Shown here: one piece after another, positions 1 through 9,116 of the stretch
Position numbering within the stretch: the stretch's first letter is position 1
Layout: each line of letters opens with the position of its first letter
From: an uncultured Acidobacteriota bacterium
GTDB lineage: Bacteria; Acidobacteriota; Thermoanaerobaculia; Gp7-AA8
Assembly (NCBI GenBank): GCA_937870635.1
Contig: CALMZP010000131.1
Location: forward strand, 1-64,000
Reading direction: 5' to 3'
DNA length: 64,000 bases
Notes under the pieces: model-generated
Told to the model about the DNA's origin: nothing
Databases searched by the model: none
Seen by the model: the letters and a program-made list of their open reading frames with translations, nothing else
Translations under genes and position numbers: made by a program

Positions 1-826
1 CGAGCACGTTGGCCTGGCCGCCGAGCCGTCCCTCGGTGCCGACTTCGCGCGCGACGCGCGTCACTTCGCCGGCGAAGGCGTTGAGCTGGTCGACCATCGT
101 GTTGAGCGTCTCCTTCAGTTGAAGGATTTCGCCGGACACGTTCACCGTGATTTTCTTCGAGAGATCGCCCTTCGCCACGGCGGTGGCTACTTCGGCGATG
201 TTACGGACCTGGCCGGTGAGGTTGGAGGCCATGGAGTTGACGGAGTCGGTCAGGTCCTTCCATGTGCCGGCGACGCCGCGTACATCGGCCTGACCGCCGA
301 GCTTTCCTTCCGTTCCGACTTCGCGCGCGACGCGGGTGACTTCGGAAGCGAAGGAGCTGAGCTGGTCGACCATCGTGTTGACGGTCTTGGCGGTGCGCAG
401 GAATTCACCCTTGAGCGGGCGGCCGTCAAATTCGATGGCCATCGTCCGCGTGAGGTCGCCCTTGGCAACGGCGCCGATGACGCGGGCGATCTCGTTGGTC
501 GGCTGGACGAGGTCGGTCACCAGGGAGTTGATGGATTCGGCGGTGGCGGCCCAGGCGCCGTTGTTCGCCGGCGCAGCCATCTTCTGATTGAGTTTGCCCT
601 CTTTGCCGACGACGTTCGAGATGCGCTCGACCTCGGCGCAAAGCCGCTCGTTCGACTCGATGATGTCGTTCAGCGTGTCGGCGATCTTTCCCTGGGTGCC
701 GGTGAACTCGACCGGCATGCGGGCGGTGAAATCGCCCTTCTTGACGGCGGTCAAGGTCCGTAACAGCAGGCGCTCGAAATCACGAGGCGTCAACTCAGAC
801 GCCTTGTCGATGCCAATGGTGGTCAT
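1..826 (-). CDS. Tandem-HAMP signalling protein, probably hybrid histidine kinase (5' part; continues past left edge)
   Basis: This gene is absent from the ORF track because it has no stop inside the window. I translated it from the reverse strand. It starts [20 protein letters not shown] at an ATG preceded by GGAAGGGGAG and stays open to base 1, about 275 codons. The visible part is almost all HAMP-type repeats. Blocks such as [23 protein letters not shown] and [13 protein letters not shown] recur every 92 codons; the DNA repeat spacing is 276 bp. Such poly-HAMP chains normally precede a HisKA/HATPase core with receiver domains in soluble Nik1-like osmosensing kinases, but that part lies outside the window, so the kinase assignment is inference. 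No membrane segment is seen in the visible N-terminus. It is divergent from the MFS exporter at 904. Confidence 0.85.
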   Translation of the reverse strand, partial: MTTIGIDKASELTPRDFERLLLRTLTAVKKGDFTARMPVEFTGTQGKIADTLNDIIESNERLCAEVERISNVVGKEGKLNQKMAAPANNGAWAATAESINSLVTDLVQPTNEIARVIGAVAKGDLTRTMAIEFDGRPLKGEFLRTAKTVNTMVDQLSSFASEVTRVAREVGTEGKLGGQADVRGVAGTWKDLTDSVNSMASNLTGQVRNIAEVATAVAKGDLSKKITVNVSGEILQLKETLNTMVDQLNAFAGEVTRVAREVGTEGRLGGQANVL

Positions 827-903
827 CGCGCTCCCCTTCCGATGTGGAAAAAACGTGTGATGGGTAAATCCTGACGGCACTCTTTGCAGAAATTGCGCCA
901 CGG

Positions 904-2502
904 ATGAGAGCGGTTTGGGGGCGGTTACACTTCGCAGCCGTGAATCCGACCTACCGCCGTAAAGTCATCACCGCCGGGGTCATGACCGGCATGTTCCTGG
1001 CCGCGCTCGAAGCGACGATCGTCGGTACGGCAATGCCTACAGTCGTCGCCGCAGTCGGAGGGCTCGCGCATTTCAGCTGGGTCTTCTCGGCCTACCTTCT
1101 GACCTCAACAGTCTCGGTCCCTCTGTGGGGAAAGCTCTCCGACCTGTACGGCCGCCGCCTCTTTTATCAGCTGGCCATCGCGGTCTTCCTCGCCGGCTCC
1201 GTACTTTCCGGCGTGGCCCTGACGATGCCGCAGCTCATCGCGGCGCGCGCCCTGCAGGGTCTCGGCGCCGGCGGCCTCATTCCGCTGGGCATGACGATCA
1301 TCGGCGACATCTACACCCTTGAAGAGCGCGCACGGATGCAGGGACTCTTCAGCGGCGTGTGGGGCCTGTCCAGCGTGATCGGCCCGCTCATCGGCGGTTT
1401 CATCACCGATCAGCTGTCGTGGCGCTGGGTGTTCTTCATCAATGTCCCCTTCGGCGTCGCGGCGGCAGTGATCATGGGCATCGCCCTGCAGGAAGCGAAG
1501 CCGTCCACCAGACCGTCGATCGACTACCTCGGCGCGGCAACGTTGACCGCGGCCGTCACGCTGCTGCTGCTCGCCCTCGTCGATGGCGCCTCGGTCGCAG
1601 AGCTCCTCGCACCGCACAACCTCGCGCTGCTCGTCGCGGTGATGGCCTTACTGGCATGGTTCGTCAGAATCGAGCGGCGCGCAAAGGAACCGGTCATCCC
1701 GCTGCAGCTCTTCCGCAACCGCATCGTCTCGCTGTCGATGATCATCGGATTCCTCGCCGGTGCGGCAATGTTCGGCGCGATCTCGTTCGTTCCGCTTTTC
1801 GCGCAGGGATCGCGGGGCGTCTCCGCGACCGCCGCGGGATCATTCCTCACCCCTCTCATGCTGGCCTGGGTGTCCGCATCCATCGTCGGTGGACGTCTGC
1901 TGATCCGCGTGGGATCACGTCCGCTCGTCGTCGCCGGCCTGCTGTTTCTCGTCACGGGCTTCGCCGGACTGGCGATGGCGGACCGGCAGACGCCGACGTC
2001 GCTGCTCGTCGTGGCGCTGACCGTCATCGGCGTGGGGCTGGGCCTGACGATGCTGACGTTACTGATCGCCGTCCAGCATGCGGTTCCGCGAAATCAGCTC
2101 GGCATCGCGACATCGCTCAACCAGTTCTTCCGCTCCATCGGCGGCGCAATGGGAGTCGCCGTCCTCGGCGCCGTGCTGACATCGGGCCTGGTCGCCAACC
2201 TGCGCAACCATCCCCGCCTGACGCCGGCCCAGGCCTCGAACCTCGCCGAGAATCCGAGCGCACTCGTCAGCCGCGAAGCGCAGGCCGCGATTCCTCCCGC
2301 TGCACTCGGCGCGCTGCAGGAGTCGCTCGCGCAGTCGACGCGCAGCGTGTTCATCGCCTGCGCGATCGTCTCCGCCATCGCCCTCATCTTCGGCTTCTTC
2401 CTGCCCGCGGGCCGCCCGGTCGAGGAAAACGACGGCGAAAAATTCGTCATGGCGGAGATGACGGTCATCGACGCCGAGCACGAGCCGGTCACGAAGGACT
2501 GA
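904..2502 (+). CDS. MFS multidrug exporter, DHA2 (EmrB/QacA) family, 14 TM
   Basis: A 532-residue membrane protein of DHA2 length. Motifs typical of the family are visible: LEATIVGTAMPTV in the first helix, GKLSDLYGRR (MFS motif A, loop 2-3), and RALQGLGAGGLIPLG (motif B). The middle contains long hydrophobic segments consistent with 14 helices. It would expel drugs or other amphiphiles across the inner membrane by proton antiport; the substrate is unknown. No ribosome-binding site stands out at ATG 904. The in-frame GTG at 940 (VNPTYRRKVITAG) is an equally plausible start and would remove an atypical N-terminal extension. It is divergent from the poly-HAMP gene with only about 77 bp between them. 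Confidence 0.9.
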   Translation: MRAVWGRLHFAAVNPTYRRKVITAGVMTGMFLAALEATIVGTAMPTVVAAVGGLAHFSWVFSAYLLTSTVSVPLWGKLSDLYGRRLFYQLAIAVFLAGSVLSGVALTMPQLIAARALQGLGAGGLIPLGMTIIGDIYTLEERARMQGLFSGVWGLSSVIGPLIGGFITDQLSWRWVFFINVPFGVAAAVIMGIALQEAKPSTRPSIDYLGAATLTAAVTLLLLALVDGASVAELLAPHNLALLVAVMALLAWFVRIERRAKEPVIPLQLFRNRIVSLSMIIGFLAGAAMFGAISFVPLFAQGSRGVSATAAGSFLTPLMLAWVSASIVGGRLLIRVGSRPLVVAGLLFLVTGFAGLAMADRQTPTSLLVVALTVIGVGLGLTMLTLLIAVQHAVPRNQLGIATSLNQFFRSIGGAMGVAVLGAVLTSGLVANLRNHPRLTPAQASNLAENPSALVSREAQAAIPPAALGALQESLAQSTRSVFIACAIVSAIALIFGFFLPAGRPVEENDGEKFVMAEMTVIDAEHEPVTKD

Positions 2503-2617
2503 AAAAGCGTGTCATCCCGAGCGTTAGCGAGGGACCTGAGGGATGGGCGGCACGAGGCATGATGTCAGGAAAAGCAACCACAGCGGTCGATGGTTATCGG
2601 TCTCCTGTTTTTTTACC
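2503..2617. repeat. Intergenic gap with a fragment of a GAGCGAAGCGAGG-type repeat
   Basis: The gap between the convergent exporter and penicillin-binding protein genes holds GTCATCCCGAGCGTTAGCGA near 2511, a diverged copy of the repeat arm seen intact at 22405 and 22598. No second arm, gene or convincing terminator was found. Confidence 0.45.
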
Positions 2618-5209
2618 TCAGGTGTTCGTCGGTGGCGGTTGCGGCTCCGGCTGCGGCGGCTCCGGGACCGACGTGTTGGTCGACGGTGGAGGCGCCGTCG
2701 GCAGAGTGGTCGTCGGCGGAACGGTCGTCGTGGGCGGCGGTTGCGGGACTGGTGTGGGAACCGGCGCCGGTGCCGGTGGAGCGCCCGTATCCGTCCGGAA
2801 AACGCCGCCACCCAGAGTCGAATCAGGCAGCGGTGGCGGCGGCACATAGTCCGTCGTCGTTCCGAATGACGTATCGAGCGCGATCGGATCGCCGAACATG
2901 TCGGTCATCGGCATCGGTGGCGGTGCCGGCGCGTGAAGCGGACAGAGGTTGCCCGGCTCGGTTCCGCTCTTGAAAGCTTCGTTGACGACGAGCTGGGGCG
3001 GGCACAGCTCGCTCGCAAGTCCTCCGCTGGTCGCGTCGACGGCGACGAACGAGATTCCGCTCGGCACGGGGAAATCAGCATCTTCTTCGCCCGCGGTGGC
3101 GGTGACCATGTACCGCGCCCACATCGGGACCGCTGCGTCGCTACCCGACAGTCCGGTGGGCTTGTTGTCGTCGAATCCAATCCACGTCAATGCCAGAGTC
3201 CGCGGCGTATATCCGATGAACCACGAATCGCGCTTGTCGTTCGTCGTGCCGGTTTTTCCTGCGGCGATCTTCTTGAAACCCATGCGGCGTACCGACGCGG
3301 CAGTTCCGCGTTCGACGACGCCTCGCATGATGTGGTTCACGAGATAGACGTCGCGCGCCGGGAATACCTGCACGGCCTGCACTTCGCCGCTCGTGGCCAG
3401 AACGCGTCCGCGATCGTTCGTGACGAAGCGGACCGCGCGGAGCGGCATCCGGCCGCCCATCCGGGCGATCGTTGCGTACGACTCGGCCATCTCGATCGGC
3501 GGTATGCCGGCCGCACCGAGGAGGATGGCGGGGTTGTTCTGCAGCTCGGTCGAGATGCCCAGAGTCCGGGCAGTCTTGAGAATCGCGTCGATGCCCGAGG
3601 CCAGGCCGACTCGTACCGATGCAGAGTTGAGTGACTGCTCCAGCGCCTGTCGCACGGTGACGGTCCCGTAGTAACGATTCTCGTAGTTGCCCGGAGACCA
3701 GTCGGCGCTGAAGCGGCGTTTGAGGATGAACCGCGTGTCGCTGACGAGCGTCGCCGGCGTGATGTTCTGATTGGACAGGCTCGGCTCGAACGCCGTCAGA
3801 TAGATGAAGGGCTTGAAGAGCGAGCCCACCAGGCGCTTCGACTGCAGGGCACGGTTGAACTGGCTCTGTGCGTAGTCGCGTCCGCCGACCAGCGCGCGGA
3901 TCTCCCCGGTCGGCACGTCGACGTCGATGATGACTCCCTGCAGCGGCTGGTCCGTTCGCCGCAGCCCGCGGCTGCTCTTCTCCAGGTTCGCCAGCGTGGT
4001 GCGCACTGTCTGCGTAGCGGTGTCCTGCGCGGAGAGATCGATGGCCGTATAGATCTGAAGGCCGCGGCCCTTCACGTCGTCGATGCCGTAGTCCCGGGCC
4101 ATCTCCTGCAGCACGCGATCGACGTAGTAAGGAATCGAAGCGAGGCCGGTGCGCTGACGAAACGGCTTGCGCGGGAGTGCAGAAGACCGCGCCTTCGCGT
4201 GTGTGGGTTGATCGATCTTCTTGTTCCGAAGCATCGCATCGAGAACGGTGTTCCGGCGCTTCATGGCGAGCTCGGGGTTCTCGAACGGTGAATAGTTGTT
4301 GGGGCTGCGGATGATCCCGGCCAGCAGCGCCGCCTCCGCCTCGTTGATCTCCGACACCGGTTTGCCGAAATAGAACCGCGACGCCTCGCCCACCCCGATG
4401 ACCGAGATGGAACGGTTCCGGCCGAGATAGATGTCGTTGAGGTAGGCCTCGAGGATCTCTTCTTTCGAATACTTCGCATCGAGGACGAGCGCCATGAAGG
4501 CCTCGACGATCTTGCGGCGCATCGTTCGCTCGCTCGTGAGGTAGTAGTTCTTCACGAGCTGCTGCGTCAGCGTCGATCCACCCTCTTCCACGTCGCCGGA
4601 TCGGATGTTCCGAATGAGCGCGCGAAAGATGCCGAGCGGGTCGACCCCGGGGTGACGCCAGTAGCGAACATCCTCCGTCACGACCACGGCATCCTTCAGA
4701 TGCCGCGGAACCTGGTCGAGTCGAACGGGACGGCGGTTCTCGAGCTGGTCGCTCAGGATCGAAGTGAGAAGCTCCGGCTCCAGCGCCACTTCGCCGCTCC
4801 CTCCCAGCGGAGTCACCTCGGCGATGGCCGATTTCGCGATCCTGATCTCCACCGGCCGCGCTTCGTACTTCCCGCTCGGATGCTCGAAGGGACGGGTGTA
4901 GATCTGAATCGTGTCGCCGTCGCGGAGATACTGTCCTGCCTGCGACGGCCTTCTGCTCTCCCGGTAGCCCAGCCGGTCCAGCTTTTCGAGCAGATCGTCG
5001 GCAGTGACTGGAAGACCCTGCTGAAGCGGAACGTAGTCGGCGTAGATGCGCGTGGGAAGGGATAGGCGGCGCAGCTGGAAGTGTCCGACCGATGTGCGGT
5101 AGACGTAGAGAAGCATCCCGGCGAAGAGGACGATCAGAACCAGGACCGAGATGGAGATGATCCGGAAGACGGTGCGGCGTCTGGGCATCCGCGGTGTGAA
5201 GTTGGCCAT
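2618..5209 (-). CDS. Bifunctional penicillin-binding protein, class A (PBP1B-like)
   Basis: An 863-residue bifunctional murein synthase anchored in the inner membrane. There is one N-terminal transmembrane helix (about 15-37), then a UB2H-like segment (YADYVPLQQGL...LEKLDRLGYRE) that points to the PBP1B branch. The GT51 glycosyltransferase domain carries TEDVRYWRHPGVD and GGSTLTQQLVKN. The transpeptidase domain has SLFK (SxxK serine), SLNSAS (SxN) and KTGTTND (KTG). The last 130 or so residues are a proline/threonine-rich tail after the catalytic domain. It polymerises lipid II and crosslinks stem peptides. The start is taken as given; a basic cytoplasmic N-tail precedes the helix. It lies head-to-tail with pgeF, 21 bp apart. 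Confidence 0.95.
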   Translation of the reverse strand: MANFTPRMPRRRTVFRIISISVLVLIVLFAGMLLYVYRTSVGHFQLRRLSLPTRIYADYVPLQQGLPVTADDLLEKLDRLGYRESRRPSQAGQYLRDGDTIQIYTRPFEHPSGKYEARPVEIRIAKSAIAEVTPLGGSGEVALEPELLTSILSDQLENRRPVRLDQVPRHLKDAVVVTEDVRYWRHPGVDPLGIFRALIRNIRSGDVEEGGSTLTQQLVKNYYLTSERTMRRKIVEAFMALVLDAKYSKEEILEAYLNDIYLGRNRSISVIGVGEASRFYFGKPVSEINEAEAALLAGIIRSPNNYSPFENPELAMKRRNTVLDAMLRNKKIDQPTHAKARSSALPRKPFRQRTGLASIPYYVDRVLQEMARDYGIDDVKGRGLQIYTAIDLSAQDTATQTVRTTLANLEKSSRGLRRTDQPLQGVIIDVDVPTGEIRALVGGRDYAQSQFNRALQSKRLVGSLFKPFIYLTAFEPSLSNQNITPATLVSDTRFILKRRFSADWSPGNYENRYYGTVTVRQALEQSLNSASVRVGLASGIDAILKTARTLGISTELQNNPAILLGAAGIPPIEMAESYATIARMGGRMPLRAVRFVTNDRGRVLATSGEVQAVQVFPARDVYLVNHIMRGVVERGTAASVRRMGFKKIAAGKTGTTNDKRDSWFIGYTPRTLALTWIGFDDNKPTGLSGSDAAVPMWARYMVTATAGEEDADFPVPSGISFVAVDATSGGLASELCPPQLVVNEAFKSGTEPGNLCPLHAPAPPPMPMTDMFGDPIALDTSFGTTTDYVPPPPLPDSTLGGGVFRTDTGAPPAPAPVPTPVPQPPPTTTVPPTTTLPTAPPPSTNTSVPEPPQPEPQPPPTNT

Positions 5210-5230
5210 GTTTTTGTGAGTCAGCGCTCT

Positions 5231-5947
5231 CTACTGAGCGACGATTGCCAGATTCCTGCCGCCTCCCTTTCCGTCACGCCGGTAAGAGTGGAAGATCGAT
5301 CCCTCGCAGCGCGTGCACAGTCCCGAATCGACGATACTTCCTTCTGCAAACCCTCGGTTACGAAGAAGATCGACCGTCAGGGCGACGACGTCGACGTGCG
5401 GCTTCGAGCCCGACCGATCGACATACCGTTCCATCCCCTCGTACCGCGCGGAGAACTGATCGACGACCTCCTCGCCGACCTCGAAACAGCATGCGCGGAT
5501 CGTCGGGCCGAGGTAGGCGCGCGCGGCGGCGGGGTCGAAGTGTGCGGAGTGCTGCACGGCATCGATCGCAGCGGCGGTGATCTTCTGCACCGCGCCGCGC
5601 CATCCCGAATGAACGTTCGCGATGACCTCGTCGGCCACGATCGTCACCGGCAGGCAGTCCGCGACCTTGATCCCCAGTGCGACACCGCGATCGGCAGTCC
5701 ATAACGCGTCGCAGGAATCGCACTCCCGCCACGACCCATTGCGCTCCGCCTTCTGCACAATGGCGCCATGGACCTGCGTGCAGGTGCTGAGCGAAGCTTC
5801 GATGCCGAAGCGCCCGCGGATGAAGTTCCGGATCACCGCCACGGCATCAGCGTCGAGCCGTCCGCTGATGTCGCGGGTCGTGTAGAAGACAGGATCGCGC
5901 TGCGAAACGACGACGCGACCAAGGGAGGTTTGTTCGATGGAAAACAT
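5231..5947 (-). CDS. pgeF: Peptidoglycan editing factor / purine nucleoside phosphorylase, PgeF (YfiH/LACC1 family)
   Basis: A 238-residue copper/zinc-type multi-activity enzyme of the laccase-domain family. In bacteria PgeF trims aberrant muropeptide precursors, and homologues act on purine nucleosides. Signatures are CTQVHGA, DALWTADRGVALGIKVADCLP, VIANVHSGWRGAVQKI and CCFEVGEEV, which carry the His and Cys metal ligands. The ORF-track start at 6004 is rejected: its extra residues (SQSKIQNPKSQ) are translation of an adjacent heptamer repeat array. The ATG at 5947 (MFSIEQTSLG) is the first start outside it. The repeat abuts this ATG, so no Shine-Dalgarno sequence is visible. Proximity to the penicillin-binding protein fits a wall role. 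Confidence 0.9.
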   Translation of the reverse strand: MFSIEQTSLGRVVVSQRDPVFYTTRDISGRLDADAVAVIRNFIRGRFGIEASLSTCTQVHGAIVQKAERNGSWRECDSCDALWTADRGVALGIKVADCLPVTIVADEVIANVHSGWRGAVQKITAAAIDAVQHSAHFDPAAARAYLGPTIRACCFEVGEEVVDQFSARYEGMERYVDRSGSKPHVDVVALTVDLLRNRGFAEGSIVDSGLCTRCEGSIFHSYRRDGKGGGRNLAIVAQ

Positions 5948-6065
5948 TTGGGATTTTGGATTTTGGATTTTGGATTGAGAGATCCATGCAAAATTCAAAA
6001 TCATTCAAAATCATTCAAAATCTAAAATCTAAAATCTAAAATCCAAAATCCAAAATCCAAAATCC
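5948..6065. repeat. Heptamer inverted-repeat array, TTTGGAT flavour (copy A)
   Basis: Left arm: about three to four TTTGGAT units (5950-5976). Right arm: the complement, ATCCAAA units, grading inward into ATCTAAA and then ATTCAAA variants (about 5990-6062). The arms can pair through the outer units; the inner part of the right arm is diverged. AT-rich island in GC-rich surroundings. Fills the whole gap between the start of pgeF and the end of the DUF4388 gene. Confidence 0.95.
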
Positions 6066-6066
6066 C

Positions 6067-6870
6067 TCACACCGTCCGGATCTCGCTGATGCGGGACCTC
6101 AACTGCTCGGTCACGGCGACGCCGCGCAGGAGAGACGCGGTCTTCTCGAACTCGACGACCATCGTGTTCACGGCTTCGTCGCCATTGCCGCTCATGATGC
6201 CGTCGAGGGCATGGAGGAAGTGCTTTTCTATGGTCTTGTGCGCCGAATCGCCGATGTACTCCTCGGCCACCGCGCGGATCCGGGCCGCGAGGTCTACGAG
6301 CTCCCCGTTCTCTTCGTCGGGATTTCGTTCAGACTTTTTTTTTAACTGAACGAGCTCGCCGGTGATCATTCCGTAGAGGATCTTCGCTACATCGAACGAC
6401 GAGATGTTCAGCGCGCGGCCGATGTCCGCAATGGAGCGATGCCCGTCGATCTTCGTGACGAGCATCCACTCGTGTGGTGTCAGCGTGACCTGTTCGTGCC
6501 GGTTGTCCCGCGCCAGAAGCTCGGGCACGAAGTCGACCCCGGGGATCTTCTTCGAGAGGACCCGCCATTCGTCCAGGCGGCGGGCGGCCTCCATCAATAG
6601 ATTGGTGTTCGACTTCGTGATGGTCTGCCGGTCGGCCTCTTCGCCCGCGGTGAACTGGAAGTCGCCCGAGCTCCAGATGGCCAGCGCGTAAATCGCTTCC
6701 TCGCCAACGAGATCTCCGACCACGGCGTGGACCATCTGGCCGCCCTTGAGGAAGATGAGGCCGCGGTCGTCTTCACGGGTGAGCGTGAAACGGCCAGTCT
6801 TCCCCGACACACTCACGAGCTGAATGATGTCGGGCAGCGGCAGCTCTTTGAGGGATCCCTGGAATGCCAT
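6067..6870 (-). CDS. DUF4388 domain protein (PatA-like signalling family)
   Basis: A 267-residue soluble protein. The N-terminus (MAFQGSLKELPLPDIIQLVSVSGKTGRF... to about residue 75) is a clear DUF4388 domain, which occurs in gliding and heterocyst regulators and many Acidobacteriota and Myxococcota signalling proteins. The middle region (DFVPELLARDNRHEQVTLTPHEWMLVTKIDGHRSIADIGRALN) resembles the winged-helix-like segment often found behind DUF4388. The C-terminal 80 residues are helical with no motif I recognise. No catalytic residues are visible; an adaptor or regulatory role is inference. A run of nine T on the plus strand (A on the coding strand) encodes KKK within the gene. Confidence 0.8.
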   Translation of the reverse strand: MAFQGSLKELPLPDIIQLVSVSGKTGRFTLTREDDRGLIFLKGGQMVHAVVGDLVGEEAIYALAIWSSGDFQFTAGEEADRQTITKSNTNLLMEAARRLDEWRVLSKKIPGVDFVPELLARDNRHEQVTLTPHEWMLVTKIDGHRSIADIGRALNISSFDVAKILYGMITGELVQLKKKSERNPDEENGELVDLAARIRAVAEEYIGDSAHKTIEKHFLHALDGIMSGNGDEAVNTMVVEFEKTASLLRGVAVTEQLRSRISEIRTV

Positions 6871-6918
6871 GTGTTCGGTGTGACCGGTTCCGAAGCGTAA
6901 CCCGTGGAAATTGAGGCG

Positions 6919-7374
6919 TCAAGAAGTGGCGATTGAGCCGCGCCGCTGTTCCACGGCAGCGAGGGCCCAGAGCGCAAACGCGATGGCCACTGCCAGCCCG
7001 GTCGCAATCCGGAGGGTGTTCGTGCTCGTTCGCAGCCCCGCCGCCTGGGTGACGCCGTCCAATGTGATCGGCAGCGCGGCGGCGAAGGTCAGCAGCCGGG
7101 CCGAGCGCTCCTCGACCTTCGGCCAGGACACGGACGCGACCAATCCGAGGAGGAGGCCGGCGTAGATGCCGAAGCAGCGCGCACAGATCGGCATCGCTTC
7201 TCCGAACATCGTCAGCGAGCGTTCCGGCAATCCATGGCAGAAGAGCCTGAAGAGGAGTCTCCATTGCGCCGATGCGCCTTCGGCGATCGCGAACGTGCAG
7301 AGAAGCGAACCCGCGGCGATCACGCCCGCGATTCCACCCAGCACACCCGCTACGATCCAGGTGTCTCGTTTCAA
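6919..7374 (-). CDS. DUF2085 family membrane protein
   Basis: The ORF track shows this only as the tail of a 454-residue reading frame. The real protein is about 151 residues, starting at TTG 7374 (LKRDTWIVAGVLGG). That TTG overlaps the TGA stop of the upstream gene as TTGA, implying translational coupling. Three to four hydrophobic helices flank the DUF2085 signature FCHGLPERSLTMFGEAMPICARCFGIYAG, whose Cys-His and CxxC-like residues could bind metal. Function is unknown in the family. A later start is possible, but it would remove the first helix. Confidence 0.8.
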   Translation of the reverse strand: MKRDTWIVAGVLGGIAGVIAAGSLLCTFAIAEGASAQWRLLFRLFCHGLPERSLTMFGEAMPICARCFGIYAGLLLGLVASVSWPKVEERSARLLTFAAALPITLDGVTQAAGLRTSTNTLRIATGLAVAIAFALWALAAVEQRRGSIATS

Positions 7375-8108
7375 ACGTTTGCCCGCCGGTAGACCTGCGC
7401 GTACGCGTACGTCGTGATGCACATCGCCCAGAACCCGGTGAAGATCACGCCGATGCACAGCAGGATGATGCCGAAACCGCCGAGGAACCGCGCGATGAAG
7501 TAGATGACGAGCGCCAGCAGATAGTCGCCGATGTTGTTCCTGATGAACGGCCAGATGCGGTCGAACTCGAACGCCGCACCGAACCGTTTCTCCACGGCCG
7601 CCATCAGCAGCGATGCCGGCATGAAGAACGTGACCGCCAGGCTCAGCGGAAACATGAGACACCACATCGTCCCGGCCATGCACCCGCCGATGTTTTCCGC
7701 GAGCTCGTTGTTCGACTCGGACAGGATCGCGCCGGGAAGGACGAAGCACATGGCGATGACGATGAGGGGGATGATCCACACCAGCACGACGCCGATCAGC
7801 CGCAGGCCCTCGCCGAAGTACTCTCCGAGGTCGTCCCATTCGGGGAGAGGGTTCTGGACGCCGGCGATGACGTTGCGAGCCAGCCGCGCCTGGTAGCCCA
7901 TGATGAAGAAGAAGCCGATGAGGAGAAAACCGAGGAGATAGAAGAGCCCGCCGACCAGAATCTTCGGAAGCCACCGCGGATCGTCGAAGACGAAAGCGAA
8001 TGGGCGAACGAAGTCGAACCCGGCGGGCGCCGTCGGCGCGGGAGGCGCCGGTGGCGGCGGTGGAGGAGGGGGCGGCGGCGGTGTGTAGGTGCCTTCGCTC
8101 ATGTTCAT
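7371..8108 (-). CDS. DUF4013-like multispanning membrane protein with proline-rich N-tail
   Basis: The start is ATG 8108 (MNMSEGTYT) or the second ATG at 8102, giving about 245 residues; the upstream part of the 365-residue track ORF is a shadow of the divergent gene. A stretch of eleven prolines plus PAPPAPTAPAG forms a flexible N-terminal tail. It is followed by about four to five transmembrane segments (ILVGGLFYLLGFLLIGFFFIMGY and others). The loop after helix 1 (YQARLARNVIAGVQNPLPEWDDLGEYF) matches what I recall of DUF4013. Function is unknown. It is translationally coupled to the DUF2085 gene downstream. Confidence 0.75.
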   Translation of the reverse strand: MNMSEGTYTPPPPPPPPPPPAPPAPTAPAGFDFVRPFAFVFDDPRWLPKILVGGLFYLLGFLLIGFFFIMGYQARLARNVIAGVQNPLPEWDDLGEYFGEGLRLIGVVLVWIIPLIVIAMCFVLPGAILSESNNELAENIGGCMAGTMWCLMFPLSLAVTFFMPASLLMAAVEKRFGAAFEFDRIWPFIRNNIGDYLLALVIYFIARFLGGFGIILLCIGVIFTGFWAMCITTYAYAQVYRRANV

Positions 8109-9114
8109 TGAGTGTAAACGTAACCTGGAAGAAAAGTTGCGCGTCAGACCTTGTATCGACGGAGTGGAAGAGCGGATCGAGCTGATCGCCGGCGAAAGCC
8201 GGAAGCAGGGCGGATTCTCCGTTCCGACGGCCGTTTCGATCCTTGTCCACGTGGGCCTCTTGATCCTCTTCATTCGCGCGCACACGAGCGCGCCCGAGAT
8301 CAAACAGGACGAGCCGGCAATCCGCTTCGTCGAGCTGATCCGCAGCAACCCGCGGGAGTTCGTCGAGGCGCCAGGCCCGCAGGTCGGGAGCGCCCCGATC
8401 ACCGCACCGTTTTCCGATGCAAATCGCCGCGCCTCGATGCCGAAACCGACCGGCGATACCCCCACCACCCGGCCTGGTGACGGCCGCGGCCTTTACACCC
8501 CGCCGATGGGCTCCTCACGGTCTCCGGCGGGCGATCCTGCCAGGGCCGCCGGGAGAACGACCGAGACGATCGCCGCGAGCGAAGGGTCGCCCATTGCGGC
8601 CTCGAGCGTCGACGGCTCGTCGCGAATCCCTGCGCTCCGTACCGAAGCTTCTGCGATGACGGGCGAAGTGAACTGGCGCTCGGCCATCAAGGAGATCGGC
8701 AAGGTCGCTTCGATCGGCGGCAATCAGGGCATCGACCTGTCGGGCGTCACCGGTGGCGAGGCTGGTTCGGCGGAAGCGGGACCGCTGTCGTTCGAGACGC
8801 AGTGGTACGACTGGGGCGAGTATGCGCAGTCGATGATCAGCCGGATCCGCGTGAACTGGTACAACCACATGCCGCAGCTGATCCGCACCGGCATGCAGGG
8901 AGTGGTGACGATCCGCTTCACGATCCAGCGCGACGGACGCCTCACCGAGATCACCCTGCTCAACAGCTCCGGCGTCCCGCCGTACGACAACGCCGCGCGG
9001 AAATCGATCGAGCTGTCATCGCCCCTCAACCCGCTGCCGAAGGACTTTCCCAAGCCCACCGAGCGCGTGACGGCGATGTTCTATTACAACTCCACGCCGC
9101 CCGTTAACCGCTGA
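8101..9114 (+). CDS. TonB family protein (energy transducer-like)
   Basis: Up to 337 residues. A hydrophobic helix lies near residues 43-60 (VPTAVSILVHVGLLILFI), followed by a proline/serine-rich periplasmic spacer and a TonB C-terminal domain in the last 90 residues (RVNWYNHMPQLIRTGMQGVVTIRFTIQRDG, then NAARKSIELSSPLNPLPKDF). TonB proteins pass proton-motive energy from ExbBD to outer-membrane receptors, two of which are encoded in this window; exbB and exbD are not. The start is uncertain. ATG 8101 overlaps the start codon of the divergent gene (CATG) and leaves no promoter room; GTG 8164 (VEERIELIAG) is an alternative. Confidence 0.85.
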   Translation: MFIECKRNLEEKLRVRPCIDGVEERIELIAGESRKQGGFSVPTAVSILVHVGLLILFIRAHTSAPEIKQDEPAIRFVELIRSNPREFVEAPGPQVGSAPITAPFSDANRRASMPKPTGDTPTTRPGDGRGLYTPPMGSSRSPAGDPARAAGRTTETIAASEGSPIAASSVDGSSRIPALRTEASAMTGEVNWRSAIKEIGKVASIGGNQGIDLSGVTGGEAGSAEAGPLSFETQWYDWGEYAQSMISRIRVNWYNHMPQLIRTGMQGVVTIRFTIQRDGRLTEITLLNSSGVPPYDNAARKSIELSSPLNPLPKDFPKPTERVTAMFYYNSTPPVNR

Positions 9115-9116
9115 CG

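Noticed and set aside
1359-2849. Long plus-strand ORF of 496 residues
   Set aside because: It is an alternate frame of the MFS exporter, Arg-rich, running on into the antisense of the penicillin-binding protein tail.
5948-6065. Heptamer arrays as CRISPR repeats
   Set aside because: Units are 7 bp and directly tandem, there are no unique spacers of 30 bp or so, the arms are inverted, and no cas gene is present.
6919-8283. A 454-residue protein in the track frame
   Set aside because: Only its last 150 residues have sense (DUF2085). The rest is antisense or alternate frame to the DUF4013-like gene, with Arg/His-rich shadow composition.
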